Shown here: positions 33,501 to 41,209 of the stretch, in pieces
How positions within the stretch are numbered: the first letter of the stretch is position 1
How the letters are laid out: each line of letters begins with the position of its first letter
Source: UBA10649 sp037130755
GTDB lineage: Bacteria; Actinomycetota; Actinomycetes; S36-B12
Assembly (NCBI GenBank): GCA_037130755.1
Contig: JBAXSI010000003.1
Location: 62,001 to 126,000, forward strand
Direction: 5' to 3'
Length of the DNA: 64,000 nt
Translations under genes and position numbers: made by a program
The notes under the pieces: model-generated
The model's database searches: none
The model's input: the letters and a program-made list of their open reading frames with translations, nothing else
What the model was told of the DNA's origin: nothing

Positions 33501-34595
33501 ATGAGCGAGCCGGAAGCCAACGCACCTGTCGACGTCACAGCGAAGTTGGACAAGAAGAAGTCGATCATCCTCGGTGTCGTCGGACTGGCCGTCATCGTGC
33601 TGATCTTCTGGAAGGTGATCCCGCAGATCGGCAGCTATGCAGACGCGGCTGCGGCGCTGAAGGAGATGGGCATCGGCGCGATCCTCATCGTGGGTCTTGC
33701 CGTGATCATCTATCTGGCCGTGTACGGCTTCCCGTTCATGGCGGCGACGCCGCGCCTGAAGTACTGGCCATCGCAGCAGGTCAACCAGGCGGCCTTCGCC
33801 ATCAGCAACGGCGTTCCCGCCGGCGGCGCCTTCGGGCTGGCCGTCCAGTACGCGATGCTGTCGACGTACAACGTCCCTGGGACGGTCGCGACGTCCGCGA
33901 TCACCGCCGTCGGGCTCTGGAGCATGTTCGTGAGCCTCGGTCTCCCGGTGCTGGGCGTGGCGGCCTTGTCCGCGTCAGGCGGCAACCTCTCCTACGCCTG
34001 GGTCGCCCCGGTGGGGTTCGCGATCCTGCTCGCGATGATCATTGTGCTCGTCCTGATCGTGCGCTCCGAGCGGCTGGCGATGGCGATTGGTCGCCTGGGC
34101 AATTCCGTGCTCAAGCCGTTCCGTGGCCGGATCAAGGCCGTGAAGGACCTCGATCTGGTCCAGCCGATCACCAAGTTCCGCACCGACATGTACGGGCTGC
34201 TGTCGAAGCGCTGGCATGTCATCACGGCCGCACAGGTCTCCGTGATCATGACCCAGTTCCTGATCCTCTACGTGGCATTGCGCGGCATCGAGGGCTGGGA
34301 CCAGCCCGGCACGTCGATGCTCGCGGCGTTCGGGGCATTCGCCACCAGTCAGATCATGCTGATGGTGCCGATCACCCCCGGCGGACTCGGCACGGTGGAT
34401 GCGCTGATGATCTCCCTCCTCCAGAGCGTCGGTGTCTCGGCGGGAGATGCGACCGCTGCCGACCTGGTCTGGCGCGCCGCGTCGTACGTGCCTCAGATCA
34501 TCATCGGCATCATCGCGCTCGTCACGTGGTTCAAGAAGGCCAACCAGCGCTTCGCGGCGGTCAAGCCCGCCGAAGGCCCGGCACCAGCCGCGTGA
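33501..34595 (+). CDS. Flippase-like membrane protein (LPG synthase TM / UPF0104)
   Basis: 364 residues with about eight membrane segments and the family signature near the end, MVPITPGGLGTVDALMISLL (the PGGxGxxE/D region). Family members include the flippase half of lysylphosphatidylglycerol synthase (MprF) and other lipid-linked transport proteins, but no synthase domain is attached here. The ATG at 33501 is chosen; a much longer open frame upstream runs antisense through the VOC and cupin genes and is not real. Role in envelope lipid handling is inferred. Confidence 0.82.
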   Translation: MSEPEANAPVDVTAKLDKKKSIILGVVGLAVIVLIFWKVIPQIGSYADAAAALKEMGIGAILIVGLAVIIYLAVYGFPFMAATPRLKYWPSQQVNQAAFAISNGVPAGGAFGLAVQYAMLSTYNVPGTVATSAITAVGLWSMFVSLGLPVLGVAALSASGGNLSYAWVAPVGFAILLAMIIVLVLIVRSERLAMAIGRLGNSVLKPFRGRIKAVKDLDLVQPITKFRTDMYGLLSKRWHVITAAQVSVIMTQFLILYVALRGIEGWDQPGTSMLAAFGAFATSQIMLMVPITPGGLGTVDALMISLLQSVGVSAGDATAADLVWRAASYVPQIIIGIIALVTWFKKANQRFAAVKPAEGPAPAA

Positions 34596-34712
34596 TCCCA
34601 CGGCGTGTCGTCGACAATCGCCGCCGAAAGCGCGCCTAAGGTTGCACCGACCTGGTCGTCGCGGGAGGGGAAGCCTTCGGCGGCCAGGTCTCTTTCGTTG
34701 ACGTCGGCTTTC

Positions 34713-34718
34713 TATAGT
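34713..34718 (+). promoter_or_regulatory. -10 box (TATAGT) six bases before a GTG start
   Basis: TATAGT at 34713-34718 is followed by six bases and the GTG at 34725. It decides the start of the SGNH hydrolase: the frame stays open 120 bases further upstream, but the extra residues look non-coding. Confidence 0.6.
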
Positions 34719-34724
34719 GACGAC

Positions 34725-35528
34725 GTGCAGCAGGCAGGACCCACGCGGTCGTGGAGGCGATACGCCGCCCTGGGCGACAGCTTCACCGAAGGAATGTCGG
34801 ACGACCTCGGACCGGCCGGACGCACCCGGGGGTGGGCGGACCTCGTCGCGCTCGAACTGGCCCGTCGCTCTGGTGAGATTGAGTACGCCAACCTCGCGGT
34901 GCGCGGGCGACTGGTGAAGCAGGTCGTAGCGGAGCAGGTGCCAGCAGCGGCGCGGCTTGAGCCGGACCTGGCCAGCCTCGCCGTGGGCGTCAACGACGCC
35001 CTGCGCCGCCGCTTCGACGTGCATGCCACCGCAACCGAGCTCGAGAACGGCGTACGCGAGCTTCGGCGTTCCGGCAGTGACGTGCTGGTATTCGCCTTCG
35101 GGAACCCTGCGCGCCGCTCCGCGGTGATGGGACTTGTCCGCGAGCGGATCCGCACCTACAACACTGCGGTGGAGGCGATCGCACGGAGGTATGGCTGCTT
35201 CATCGTCCGATTCTGGGACGTTGCGGCAATGGACGACGATCGGCTCTGGGCCGACGACCGGCTACACCTGTCGCCTGCCGGGCACGCCCTGGCGGCGGCG
35301 TGCGCGCTGGAGGCCCTGGGCATTGGGGACAGCACCTGGCGCACGCCTATGGTGCCCGAGCCCCGGCCACATGCCCTCGCCTCGGCACGGGGGCATGCGC
35401 AGTGGGCGGGGGCGCATCTGGGCCCGTGGCTGGCCAGGCGCGCGAAGGGCATCTCGTCTGGCGACGGCATCACTCCGAAGCATCCTGAGTGGGTGACCGT
35501 CCGGCCGGGCGAGTTCGTCGAGCCTTAG
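34725..35528 (+). CDS. SGNH/GDSL-type hydrolase
   Basis: 267 residues. Catalytic blocks are all present: YAALGDSFTEGM (serine, block I), AVGVNDALRR (block III Asn) and DRLHLSPAGH (block V Asp and His). There is no signal peptide, so it is a cytoplasmic esterase or acyl-hydrolase; substrate unknown. The C-terminal 70 residues beyond the catalytic His are an addition common in actinobacterial members. Start GTG set by the TATAGT box immediately upstream, suggesting a leaderless mRNA. Confidence 0.85.
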   Translation: MQQAGPTRSWRRYAALGDSFTEGMSDDLGPAGRTRGWADLVALELARRSGEIEYANLAVRGRLVKQVVAEQVPAAARLEPDLASLAVGVNDALRRRFDVHATATELENGVRELRRSGSDVLVFAFGNPARRSAVMGLVRERIRTYNTAVEAIARRYGCFIVRFWDVAAMDDDRLWADDRLHLSPAGHALAAACALEALGIGDSTWRTPMVPEPRPHALASARGHAQWAGAHLGPWLARRAKGISSGDGITPKHPEWVTVRPGEFVEP

Positions 35529-35646
35529 CGTGGTCCGGAATCGGGCATAGGGGCGTGTTTGCCCACCAACGCGATCCTGTCGTAACGTGAGTATCCACGC
35601 GAAACCGCGACGGCCGGAAGCCGTCCTCTCGGACGCCGGAGGAGCA

Positions 35647-36153
35647 ATGCCCCGAAGCAAGTCACAGGTCGATCTGCCCGGAGAGCACCGTGGGCGCGTG
35701 CAGCTCACGCGCGAAGGCTTCGACCGCCTGCACGAGCGCGCCGTCGATATCCGCGAGCGTCGACTGCCCGAGATGCGTCCCCTGCTTGTCGAGGCGGAGC
35801 GCGACGAGCGCGACGTGGCCGAGTTCGAGCGGCTGATGGCCGAGGCGGACGCCATCGATGCGCTGCTGGGCCAGGCCGACGTGATCGCCATCGACCCCGT
35901 CTCCGTCGACGGAAGGGTCGAACTCGGCATGCGGGTGGAGGTCGTGCTGGGTGACGGCACCAAGACCTGGGTCCGTCCGGTCCATCCGGAGGAGGCGTTC
36001 CTCGACGACGAGCGGGTCTCGGCGACCTCACCGTTGGCCATTGCGCTCATGGGTGCGCGCGCGGGTCACACGGTCTGGGTGGATGCGCCCACGGGCGCAT
36101 GGCCCTGCGAAGTCCTGTGCATCGACCTCGATGGAGTCAGCACCGAGGCCTGA
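35647..36153 (+). CDS. GreA/GreB-like transcription elongation factor-type protein
   Basis: 168 residues. The N-terminal coiled coil begins VQLTREGFDRLHERAVDIRE, as in GreA, and continues to about residue 95; the C-terminal half is the FKBP-like domain (DGRVELGMRVEVVLGDGTKT, then SPLAIALMGARAGHTVWV). At the coiled-coil tip GreA carries two acidic residues that reach the polymerase active site; here the turn reads EAERDERDVAEFE, acidic but not the standard DLSEN. It may thus regulate rather than stimulate cleavage. ATG at 35647 has GGAGGA just upstream and is preferred to the GTG at 35587. Confidence 0.75.
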   Translation: MPRSKSQVDLPGEHRGRVQLTREGFDRLHERAVDIRERRLPEMRPLLVEAERDERDVAEFERLMAEADAIDALLGQADVIAIDPVSVDGRVELGMRVEVVLGDGTKTWVRPVHPEEAFLDDERVSATSPLAIALMGARAGHTVWVDAPTGAWPCEVLCIDLDGVSTEA

Positions 36154-36273
36154 CGACTTCGGCACCGTTGCTCGGAGGCGCAGGCTTCCACAGAAGAGCG
36201 CCTCGCGCGCATGGCGTCCACAGGTCGGACAACGCGTTCGGGCGGCACACGGCGTTCGCGCATCGTTGCGCTC

Positions 36274-37323
36274 ATGACGATGTCTCCGGTTCGCGATTCC
36301 CTAGTCCTAGGCAGCCCCGACGCCTTGGTGGCCGCCCTGCCGTACCTCATCGGTTTCACGCCGCACGAGAGCCTCGTTGCGCTGTGGATCGCGGCCGGTC
36401 AGATCCAGCTCACCCAGCGCCTTGACCTTGCCGGCTGGTCGGCCGACCCGGGGGCATGGGAGGAGGCGCTCTGGGGACATCCGTGCGCCCGCACGTCCGA
36501 CTCGGTGGTCGCGGTCGCGGCCACCAAGGGTGAACTTCCTTCGGGCCTGCTCGCTTCGGTACGGGCCGCTGCCACGCAGAGGGGTACCGCACTGCTCGAC
36601 GTCCTGATCCTCGACCGGGGCCGGTGGCGCAGCGCCCTGTGCCACGACGACCATTGCTGCCCGGCCGTCGGGCGTCTGGTGGATCCTCGCGTGCATGCGG
36701 AGGTCGCGGCCGAGTTCACGATCATGGGCGCCGCGCCGTCGAGCGATCGCCAGGCCCTCGTCGCCTCGCTCGCGCGCGATGACGTCGCGGTGAAGCGGGT
36801 CGCATCGGTGTTGGACGCCGCGCAGGCGCCCACGACGAGATCGCGCTCTCGTCTCGAGTCGTGGCGCGACGACACGATCGAACTGATCCTGGCGCGCCTT
36901 AGTCCGTCGACCGAGGCGATCACGAACCCGCCGTTGGACGCCGATGATGCATGCGTCGTGGTCGGGCTGTCGGACGTACGCGTGCGCGACACGGTGCTGT
37001 GGCACCTGGCCGCGACCGATCCTGATGGGCTCCAGCACGCCCTGCGAGAACTGACTCGTCTGCTGCGTGCGGCGCCGGATCCGGTGGTTGCCCCGGTGGC
37101 CACCACCTGTGCCGTAGTCGCGTGGCTGCTCGGCGACGGTGCCCGGGCGGGCATCGCGGTGGACCGTGCACTGGCGACCGCTCCCGACTACACCCTCGCG
37201 TTGCTGGTGGCGCACTCACTGGCCGCCGGATTGCCGCCGGGATCGTGGCGTGCGGCCATGGCGTCGGTGACCCTCGACGAGTGCCGGAACGGGCAGGCGA
37301 ACGGCAGGCGCAAGGCCGGCTGA
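36274..37323 (+). CDS. DUF4192 protein
   Basis: About 349 residues of the actinobacterial DUF4192 family, identified from VLGSPDALVAALPYLIGFTP followed by ESLVALWI, and the C-terminal AAWLLGDGARAGIAVDRAL-like helical region (here VVAWLLGDGARAGIAVDRAL). Function unknown; no signal peptide or membrane segment. Start is uncertain between ATGs at 36274 and 36280; an in-frame ATG at 36211 gives an Arg-rich extension that looks non-coding. Confidence 0.75.
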   Translation: MTMSPVRDSLVLGSPDALVAALPYLIGFTPHESLVALWIAAGQIQLTQRLDLAGWSADPGAWEEALWGHPCARTSDSVVAVAATKGELPSGLLASVRAAATQRGTALLDVLILDRGRWRSALCHDDHCCPAVGRLVDPRVHAEVAAEFTIMGAAPSSDRQALVASLARDDVAVKRVASVLDAAQAPTTRSRSRLESWRDDTIELILARLSPSTEAITNPPLDADDACVVVGLSDVRVRDTVLWHLAATDPDGLQHALRELTRLLRAAPDPVVAPVATTCAVVAWLLGDGARAGIAVDRALATAPDYTLALLVAHSLAAGLPPGSWRAAMASVTLDECRNGQANGRRKAG

Positions 37324-37353
37324 GGGCTCTCCGGGCATCCGACGGGGTGCTCT

Positions 37354-37382
37354 TTGTCAACTCGCACGGCTGCGGTTATAGT
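37354..37382 (+). promoter_or_regulatory. metY: Promoter of the metY-metX leader
   Basis: TTGTCA (37354-37359) and TATAGT (37377-37382) are 17 bases apart, a good housekeeping promoter. Transcription would begin near 37389, just where the riboswitch begins, leaving a leader of about 305 bases before metY. Confidence 0.8.
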
Positions 37383-37388
37383 TCGCGG

Positions 37389-37496
37389 AGGTCAAGAGTT
37401 CCAGCGCTCAGCTCCGGCTTGCTGGACGGCAACCCTCCACCGCGGTGGGGTGCTCCGGATGAAGACCTGGCCCGGTTACGGGCAAGCGCGGGTCTT
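37389..37496 (+). promoter_or_regulatory. SAM-IV riboswitch
   Basis: The leader contains the SAM-IV core: the closing stem GGTC (37390-37393) with GACC (37464-37467), the CCAGC ... GCTGG stem, the conserved CGGCAACCCTCC, then CCGCGGTGGGGTGCTCCGG and the extra downstream segment with GGCAAGCGCGGGTC. SAM-IV binds S-adenosylmethionine in actinobacteria and shuts off methionine genes. Location upstream of metY-metX fits. Right boundary is approximate. No clear U-tract terminator is seen after it. Confidence 0.9.
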
Positions 37497-37533
37497 GCGC
37501 AGGGCAAGACCCCGGAGATATTGCGAGGTCTGA

Positions 37534-37566
37534 ATGCGCTGTTGTTGTCGAATGCATAGCTGCTGA
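37534..37566 (+). CDS. Cysteine-rich leader peptide (uORF) in the metY leader
   Basis: A 10-codon frame reads ATG CGC TGT TGT TGT CGA ATG CAT AGC TGC TGA, giving MRCCCRMHSC with four cysteines, three in a row. GAGG at 37525-37528 lies five bases before the ATG, a good ribosome-binding site. The stop codon falls within the left arm of a hairpin (37562-37592). Polycysteine leader peptides that sense cysteine supply are known upstream of sulfur genes in mycobacteria, so this is a likely attenuator placed in series with the SAM-IV riboswitch. Confidence 0.7.
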   Translation: MRCCCRMHSC

Positions 37567-37592
37567 GCCTGTCGCCGCCGGCGACCCTCAGC
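37562..37592 (+). terminator. Hairpin overlapping the end of the Cys leader peptide
   Basis: GCTGAG (37562-37567) pairs with CTCAGC (37587-37592), and inside it GTCGCC (37571-37576) pairs with GGCGAC (37580-37585). It begins within the leader-peptide stop. There is no U tract, so it may control Rho-dependent termination or translation of metY instead of acting as an intrinsic terminator. A further small stem, GATCGC/GCGATC, lies at 37599-37613. Confidence 0.5.
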
Positions 37593-37694
37593 GTTCCCGA
37601 TCGCACTGCGATCACCCCCGTACGTCTGCCGACGCCCGTCGTCGGCCCACACCCATCACCAGGCGCCCACGGGCGACATCCCAAGGAGACATCC

Positions 37695-39011
37695 ATGAGC
37701 AACGCATGGTCATTTGAGACGAAGCAGATCCACGCCGGACAGTCGCCGGACGCCGCCACCAACGCGCGCGCCCTGCCGATCTACCAGACCACGTCCTACA
37801 CCTTCAACGACACGACGCACGCCGCGAACCTGTTCGGGCTCAAGGAGCTCGGCAACATCTACACGCGCATCATGAACCCGACCCAGGCCGTCGTCGAGGA
37901 TCGCATCGCGGCGCTCGAGGGCGGCGTCGCGGCGCTGCTGGTCGCCAGCGGGCAGGCCGCGGAGACGCTGGCGTTCTTGAACATCGCCGAGGCCGGCGAC
38001 CACATCGTCTCCAGCCCCAGCCTCTACGGCGGCACCTACAACCTGCTCCACTACACGCTGCCGAAGCTGGGCATCACCACCACGTTCGTCGAGAACCCAG
38101 ACGACCCGGAGTCGTGGCGCGCGGCCGTGCAGCCGAACACCAAGCTGTTCTTCGGCGAGTCGATCGCCAACCCGAGGAACGACGTCCTGGACATCGAGGC
38201 CGTCGCCAAGGTCGCTCATGAGGTCGGTGTTCCGCTCCTCATCGACAACACCGTCGCGACGCCGTACCTGATCAACCCGCTGGCCTGGGGTGCGGACGTG
38301 GTCATCCACTCCGCCACCAAGTACCTCGGCGGTCACGGCACGTCGGTGGCGGGCGTCATCGTCGACGGCGGCACGTTCGACTACGCCCAGTACCCCGAGC
38401 GCTTCCCGAATTACAACCAGCCCGATCCGAGCTATCACGGCCTGGTGTACGCGCGTGACCTCGGTGTCGGCTCGGCGTTCGGCGCGAACCTGTCCTTCAT
38501 CCTCAAGGCGCGGGTGCAACTGCTTCGCGACCTCGGTGCTGCGATCTCGCCCTTCAATGCCTTCCTCATCGCTCAGGGTGTCGAGACGCTGTCGCTGCGG
38601 GTGGAGCGTCACGTCGAGAACGCCCAGAAGGTGGCCACCTTCCTCGAGGGACGCGACGAGGTCGAGTCGGTCAACTACGCAGGCCTTCAGTCAAGCCCGT
38701 GGTACGCCCTCGGCCAGAGATACGCGCCGAAGGGCACTGGAGCCGTGCTCAGCTTCGAGATCAAGGGCGGGGTCGAGGCCGGTCAGGCCTTCGTCGAGGC
38801 CCTCGAGCTGCATAGCCACGTCGCCAACATCGGTGACGTTCGCAGCCTCGTGATCCACCCCGCCTCGACGACGCACTCCCAGCTGTCGGCCGAGGAGCAG
38901 CTGGCTGCCGGCGTCACGCCGGGCCTGGTCCGGTTGGCCGTCGGCCTCGAGAACATCGACGACATCCTCGCCGACCTCGACGCAGGCTTCCGGGCAGCGA
39001 AGCAGGCCTGA
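37695..39011 (+). CDS. metY: O-acetylhomoserine sulfhydrylase
   Basis: 438 residues, typical of MetY (the gamma-replacing Cys/Met PLP enzymes). It joins O-acetylhomoserine with sulfide to give homocysteine. The N-terminus FETKQIHAGQSPDAATNARA and YQTTSYTF are diagnostic for MetY rather than MetB; the PLP lysine is in HSATKYLGGHG and the aspartate in LLIDNTVATPY. AAGGAG (37683-37688) is six bases before the ATG. It follows a leader with a SAM-IV riboswitch and a Cys-rich leader peptide and forms an operon with metX five bases downstream. Confidence 0.95.
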   Translation: MSNAWSFETKQIHAGQSPDAATNARALPIYQTTSYTFNDTTHAANLFGLKELGNIYTRIMNPTQAVVEDRIAALEGGVAALLVASGQAAETLAFLNIAEAGDHIVSSPSLYGGTYNLLHYTLPKLGITTTFVENPDDPESWRAAVQPNTKLFFGESIANPRNDVLDIEAVAKVAHEVGVPLLIDNTVATPYLINPLAWGADVVIHSATKYLGGHGTSVAGVIVDGGTFDYAQYPERFPNYNQPDPSYHGLVYARDLGVGSAFGANLSFILKARVQLLRDLGAAISPFNAFLIAQGVETLSLRVERHVENAQKVATFLEGRDEVESVNYAGLQSSPWYALGQRYAPKGTGAVLSFEIKGGVEAGQAFVEALELHSHVANIGDVRSLVIHPASTTHSQLSAEEQLAAGVTPGLVRLAVGLENIDDILADLDAGFRAAKQA

Positions 39012-39016
39012 TCGGC

Positions 39017-40189
39017 ATGTCCGCCTACGGTCCGCTCTCCTACGAGGGTCCCCCTCCCGCCAGTGGTGCATGGCAGGAGGGGGATCCGGTAGGAGAGCGG
39101 CTGTTCGCGGACGTGGGCGCGCTTACCACTGAGTCGGGTGCGTTCCTGCCCGATGTCAGGGTCGCATACGAGACCTGGGGCACCCTCGACGACGAGCGCA
39201 GCAACGCGATCTACGTGTGCCACGCACTTACCGGCGACTCGCACGTCGCGGGCATCGCTGGCGATGGGCATGCCACGGCCGGCTGGTGGCACCAGTTGGT
39301 CGGCCCGGGGCACCCGGTCGACACCGACCACTGGTTCGTCGTGTGCGCGAACGTCCTCGGCGGCTGCCAGGGCACCACCGGGCCGTCGTCAGCGGCGCCG
39401 GACGGCGAACCCTGGGGGAGCCGCTTCCCGGTGATCACGGTCGCCGACATGGTCGAGGTCGAGCGCAGGATCTCCGACCACCTCGGCATCCAGACGTGGG
39501 CACTCATGCTCGGTCCGTCGCTCGGCGGCATGCGCGTGCTGGAGTGGATGATCCGCTACCCCGATCGGGTTCGCGGCGGCCTGGTGTTGGGGTCGACGGC
39601 CGCTGTGACGGCCGACCAGATCGGCACGCACGCCACACAGTTGGCGGCCATCCAGGCGGATCCTGCCTTCCTGGACGGCGACTACTACGCCGCCGTGCCC
39701 GGTGAAGGGCCGCACGTGGGGATGGGGATCGCTCGGCGTATCGCCCACCTCACCTACCGCTGCGAGACCGAGCTCGACCTTCGATTCGGCCGTGATGCCC
39801 AGGAGGGGGAGGACCCGTTCGACGGCGGTCGGTTCGCCGTCGAGTCCTACCTTGATCACCACGCCGACAAGCTGGCCCGAAGGTTCGACGCCAACACCTA
39901 TGTCGCCCTGACGCAGGCGATGAGTCTGTTCGACGTCGGCCGCGACCGAGGCGGGGTCGCTGCCGCCCTCGGGACGATCGAGGCACCGCTCACGGTGGTC
40001 GGGATCGACTCCGACCGGCTCTTCCCGATGCGGCTGCAGCAGGAGATCGTCGACCTCGCCCCGGGCGCTGACCGACTGCACGTCCTTCATTCCCCGTACG
40101 GGCACGATGGGTTCCTCGTCGAGGACGACCAGGTCGGGATGTTCCTCGGCCATGCTCTGGACCGCGTCCGTCGGCACGACCCCCACTGA
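39017..40189 (+). CDS. metX: Homoserine O-acetyltransferase
   Basis: 390 residues, alpha/beta-hydrolase-fold MetX, supplying O-acetylhomoserine to MetY. VRVAYETWGTLDDERSNAI and CHALTGDSHVAG are the N-terminal family blocks. The nucleophile is S168 in LGPSLGGMRVLEW, where most family members have GGSxGG, so a proline replaces the second glycine. The catalytic aspartate lies in VVGIDSDRLFP and the histidine in PYGHDGFLVE. Start ATG five bases after the metY stop. Confidence 0.94.
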   Translation: MSAYGPLSYEGPPPASGAWQEGDPVGERLFADVGALTTESGAFLPDVRVAYETWGTLDDERSNAIYVCHALTGDSHVAGIAGDGHATAGWWHQLVGPGHPVDTDHWFVVCANVLGGCQGTTGPSSAAPDGEPWGSRFPVITVADMVEVERRISDHLGIQTWALMLGPSLGGMRVLEWMIRYPDRVRGGLVLGSTAAVTADQIGTHATQLAAIQADPAFLDGDYYAAVPGEGPHVGMGIARRIAHLTYRCETELDLRFGRDAQEGEDPFDGGRFAVESYLDHHADKLARRFDANTYVALTQAMSLFDVGRDRGGVAAALGTIEAPLTVVGIDSDRLFPMRLQQEIVDLAPGADRLHVLHSPYGHDGFLVEDDQVGMFLGHALDRVRRHDPH

Positions 40190-40254
40190 ACGGGCTGTCC
40201 ACAGGCCGGGGATTCCCACTGCCGTCCTGACGGGCCTTCGCCTAGCGTCGAGGC

Positions 40255-41085
40255 GTGCATGCGTTGATCCGAACAGCGAGCCTGTTCCTGGGGGCCCTCG
40301 GGCTCACGTTCAACGGCATCGTTGGGCTCGGCCAGTTCGCGCACGCCGCCGATGTGCACGGCGACAACGGCCAGGACCGTTATGTCGGCGGCGGGGGCCT
40401 CGTGCTGCCGCGCAGCGTCGATCGCGGCACCCGAACCAAGGTCGCCGCCTGCGCGGACTGCCGCTGGCGGCTGGCGACCCCGTGCGAACTCACCCCGCCG
40501 GGGATGGCCTTCCCGGGCCAGTCCGGATGCCTGAGCGTCGCACGGGGCTGCCCGGGGGCCGGCGAGCTCCTTCGGGTGTGGTTCGACGCGGGCGCGGGGT
40601 GGAGTGACCTCGGCCTGATCTGCCTCCGTCCGGGCGGGCCGGTGACGGTCGCCCAGTTGACGGGCCACGTGCGTGCGGCCTTCGTGAAGGACCTGCCACC
40701 GATCGCGCCCGCGATGTCGCCTCTACGCGGGATCCTCGCGCAGATCCCGGTGTGCTTCGGGGCGGGTCAGCCCGGCGGCGGATTCACGGCGCAGTATCAG
40801 GTGCTGGGGGAGACGGTGGACCTCACCGGAGTGCCGCACTGGACGTGGGACTTCGGCGACGGGGCGTCGCTGTCCACGCACGACCCGGGCGGTCAGTTCC
40901 CCGTCATGGCGGTCAGCCACGCCTATCGACACGCCGGATTCATGCAGGTTGCCGTTCGGACAGACTGGACGGCATCGTTTCGCGTGGACGGGCTGGGGCC
41001 ATTCCCCATCACCGAGCCGGTGAGCCAGGCGGCGGCCCTCACCGTGTCGATCGGCGAAGGACGCGCCGTGCTTGCGGTGCGCTAG
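40255..41085 (+). CDS. Secreted protein with PKD-like domain
   Basis: 276 residues. An N-terminal hydrophobic stretch (SLFLGALGLTFNGIVGLG) ending near AHAADVHG suggests a signal peptide. The middle has several cysteines (ACADCRW, PCELTP, GCLSVARGCPG, LICLRP, PVCFG), likely disulfide-bonded. The C-terminal part carries the PKD hallmark WTWDFGDG followed later by VSHAYRHAG. Function unknown; a surface-exposed role is inferred. GTG start; TAGCGT (40242-40247) ends seven bases before it. Confidence 0.7.
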   Translation: MHALIRTASLFLGALGLTFNGIVGLGQFAHAADVHGDNGQDRYVGGGGLVLPRSVDRGTRTKVAACADCRWRLATPCELTPPGMAFPGQSGCLSVARGCPGAGELLRVWFDAGAGWSDLGLICLRPGGPVTVAQLTGHVRAAFVKDLPPIAPAMSPLRGILAQIPVCFGAGQPGGGFTAQYQVLGETVDLTGVPHWTWDFGDGASLSTHDPGGQFPVMAVSHAYRHAGFMQVAVRTDWTASFRVDGLGPFPITEPVSQAAALTVSIGEGRAVLAVR

Positions 41086-41158
41086 GCCCCTGAGTGCGCC
41101 TTCGCAGCACGGCCGTGGCACAATTGCGGGAATACCGGCCCGTTTCCAAGCCTTGTGC

Positions 41159-41187
41159 TTGACACGGGCCCTTGTCGTGGGTCTACG
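41159..41187 (+). promoter_or_regulatory. Likely promoter of the principal sigma factor gene
   Basis: TTGACA (41159-41164), 17 bases, then TCTACG (41182-41187), giving a start point about 16 bases before the ATG. Just upstream an inverted repeat GGCCCGT/ACGGGCC overlaps the -35, a possible terminator of the preceding gene or an operator. Confidence 0.55.
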
Positions 41188-41209
41188 CGAGAAAGGCACC
41201 ACCACCTCG

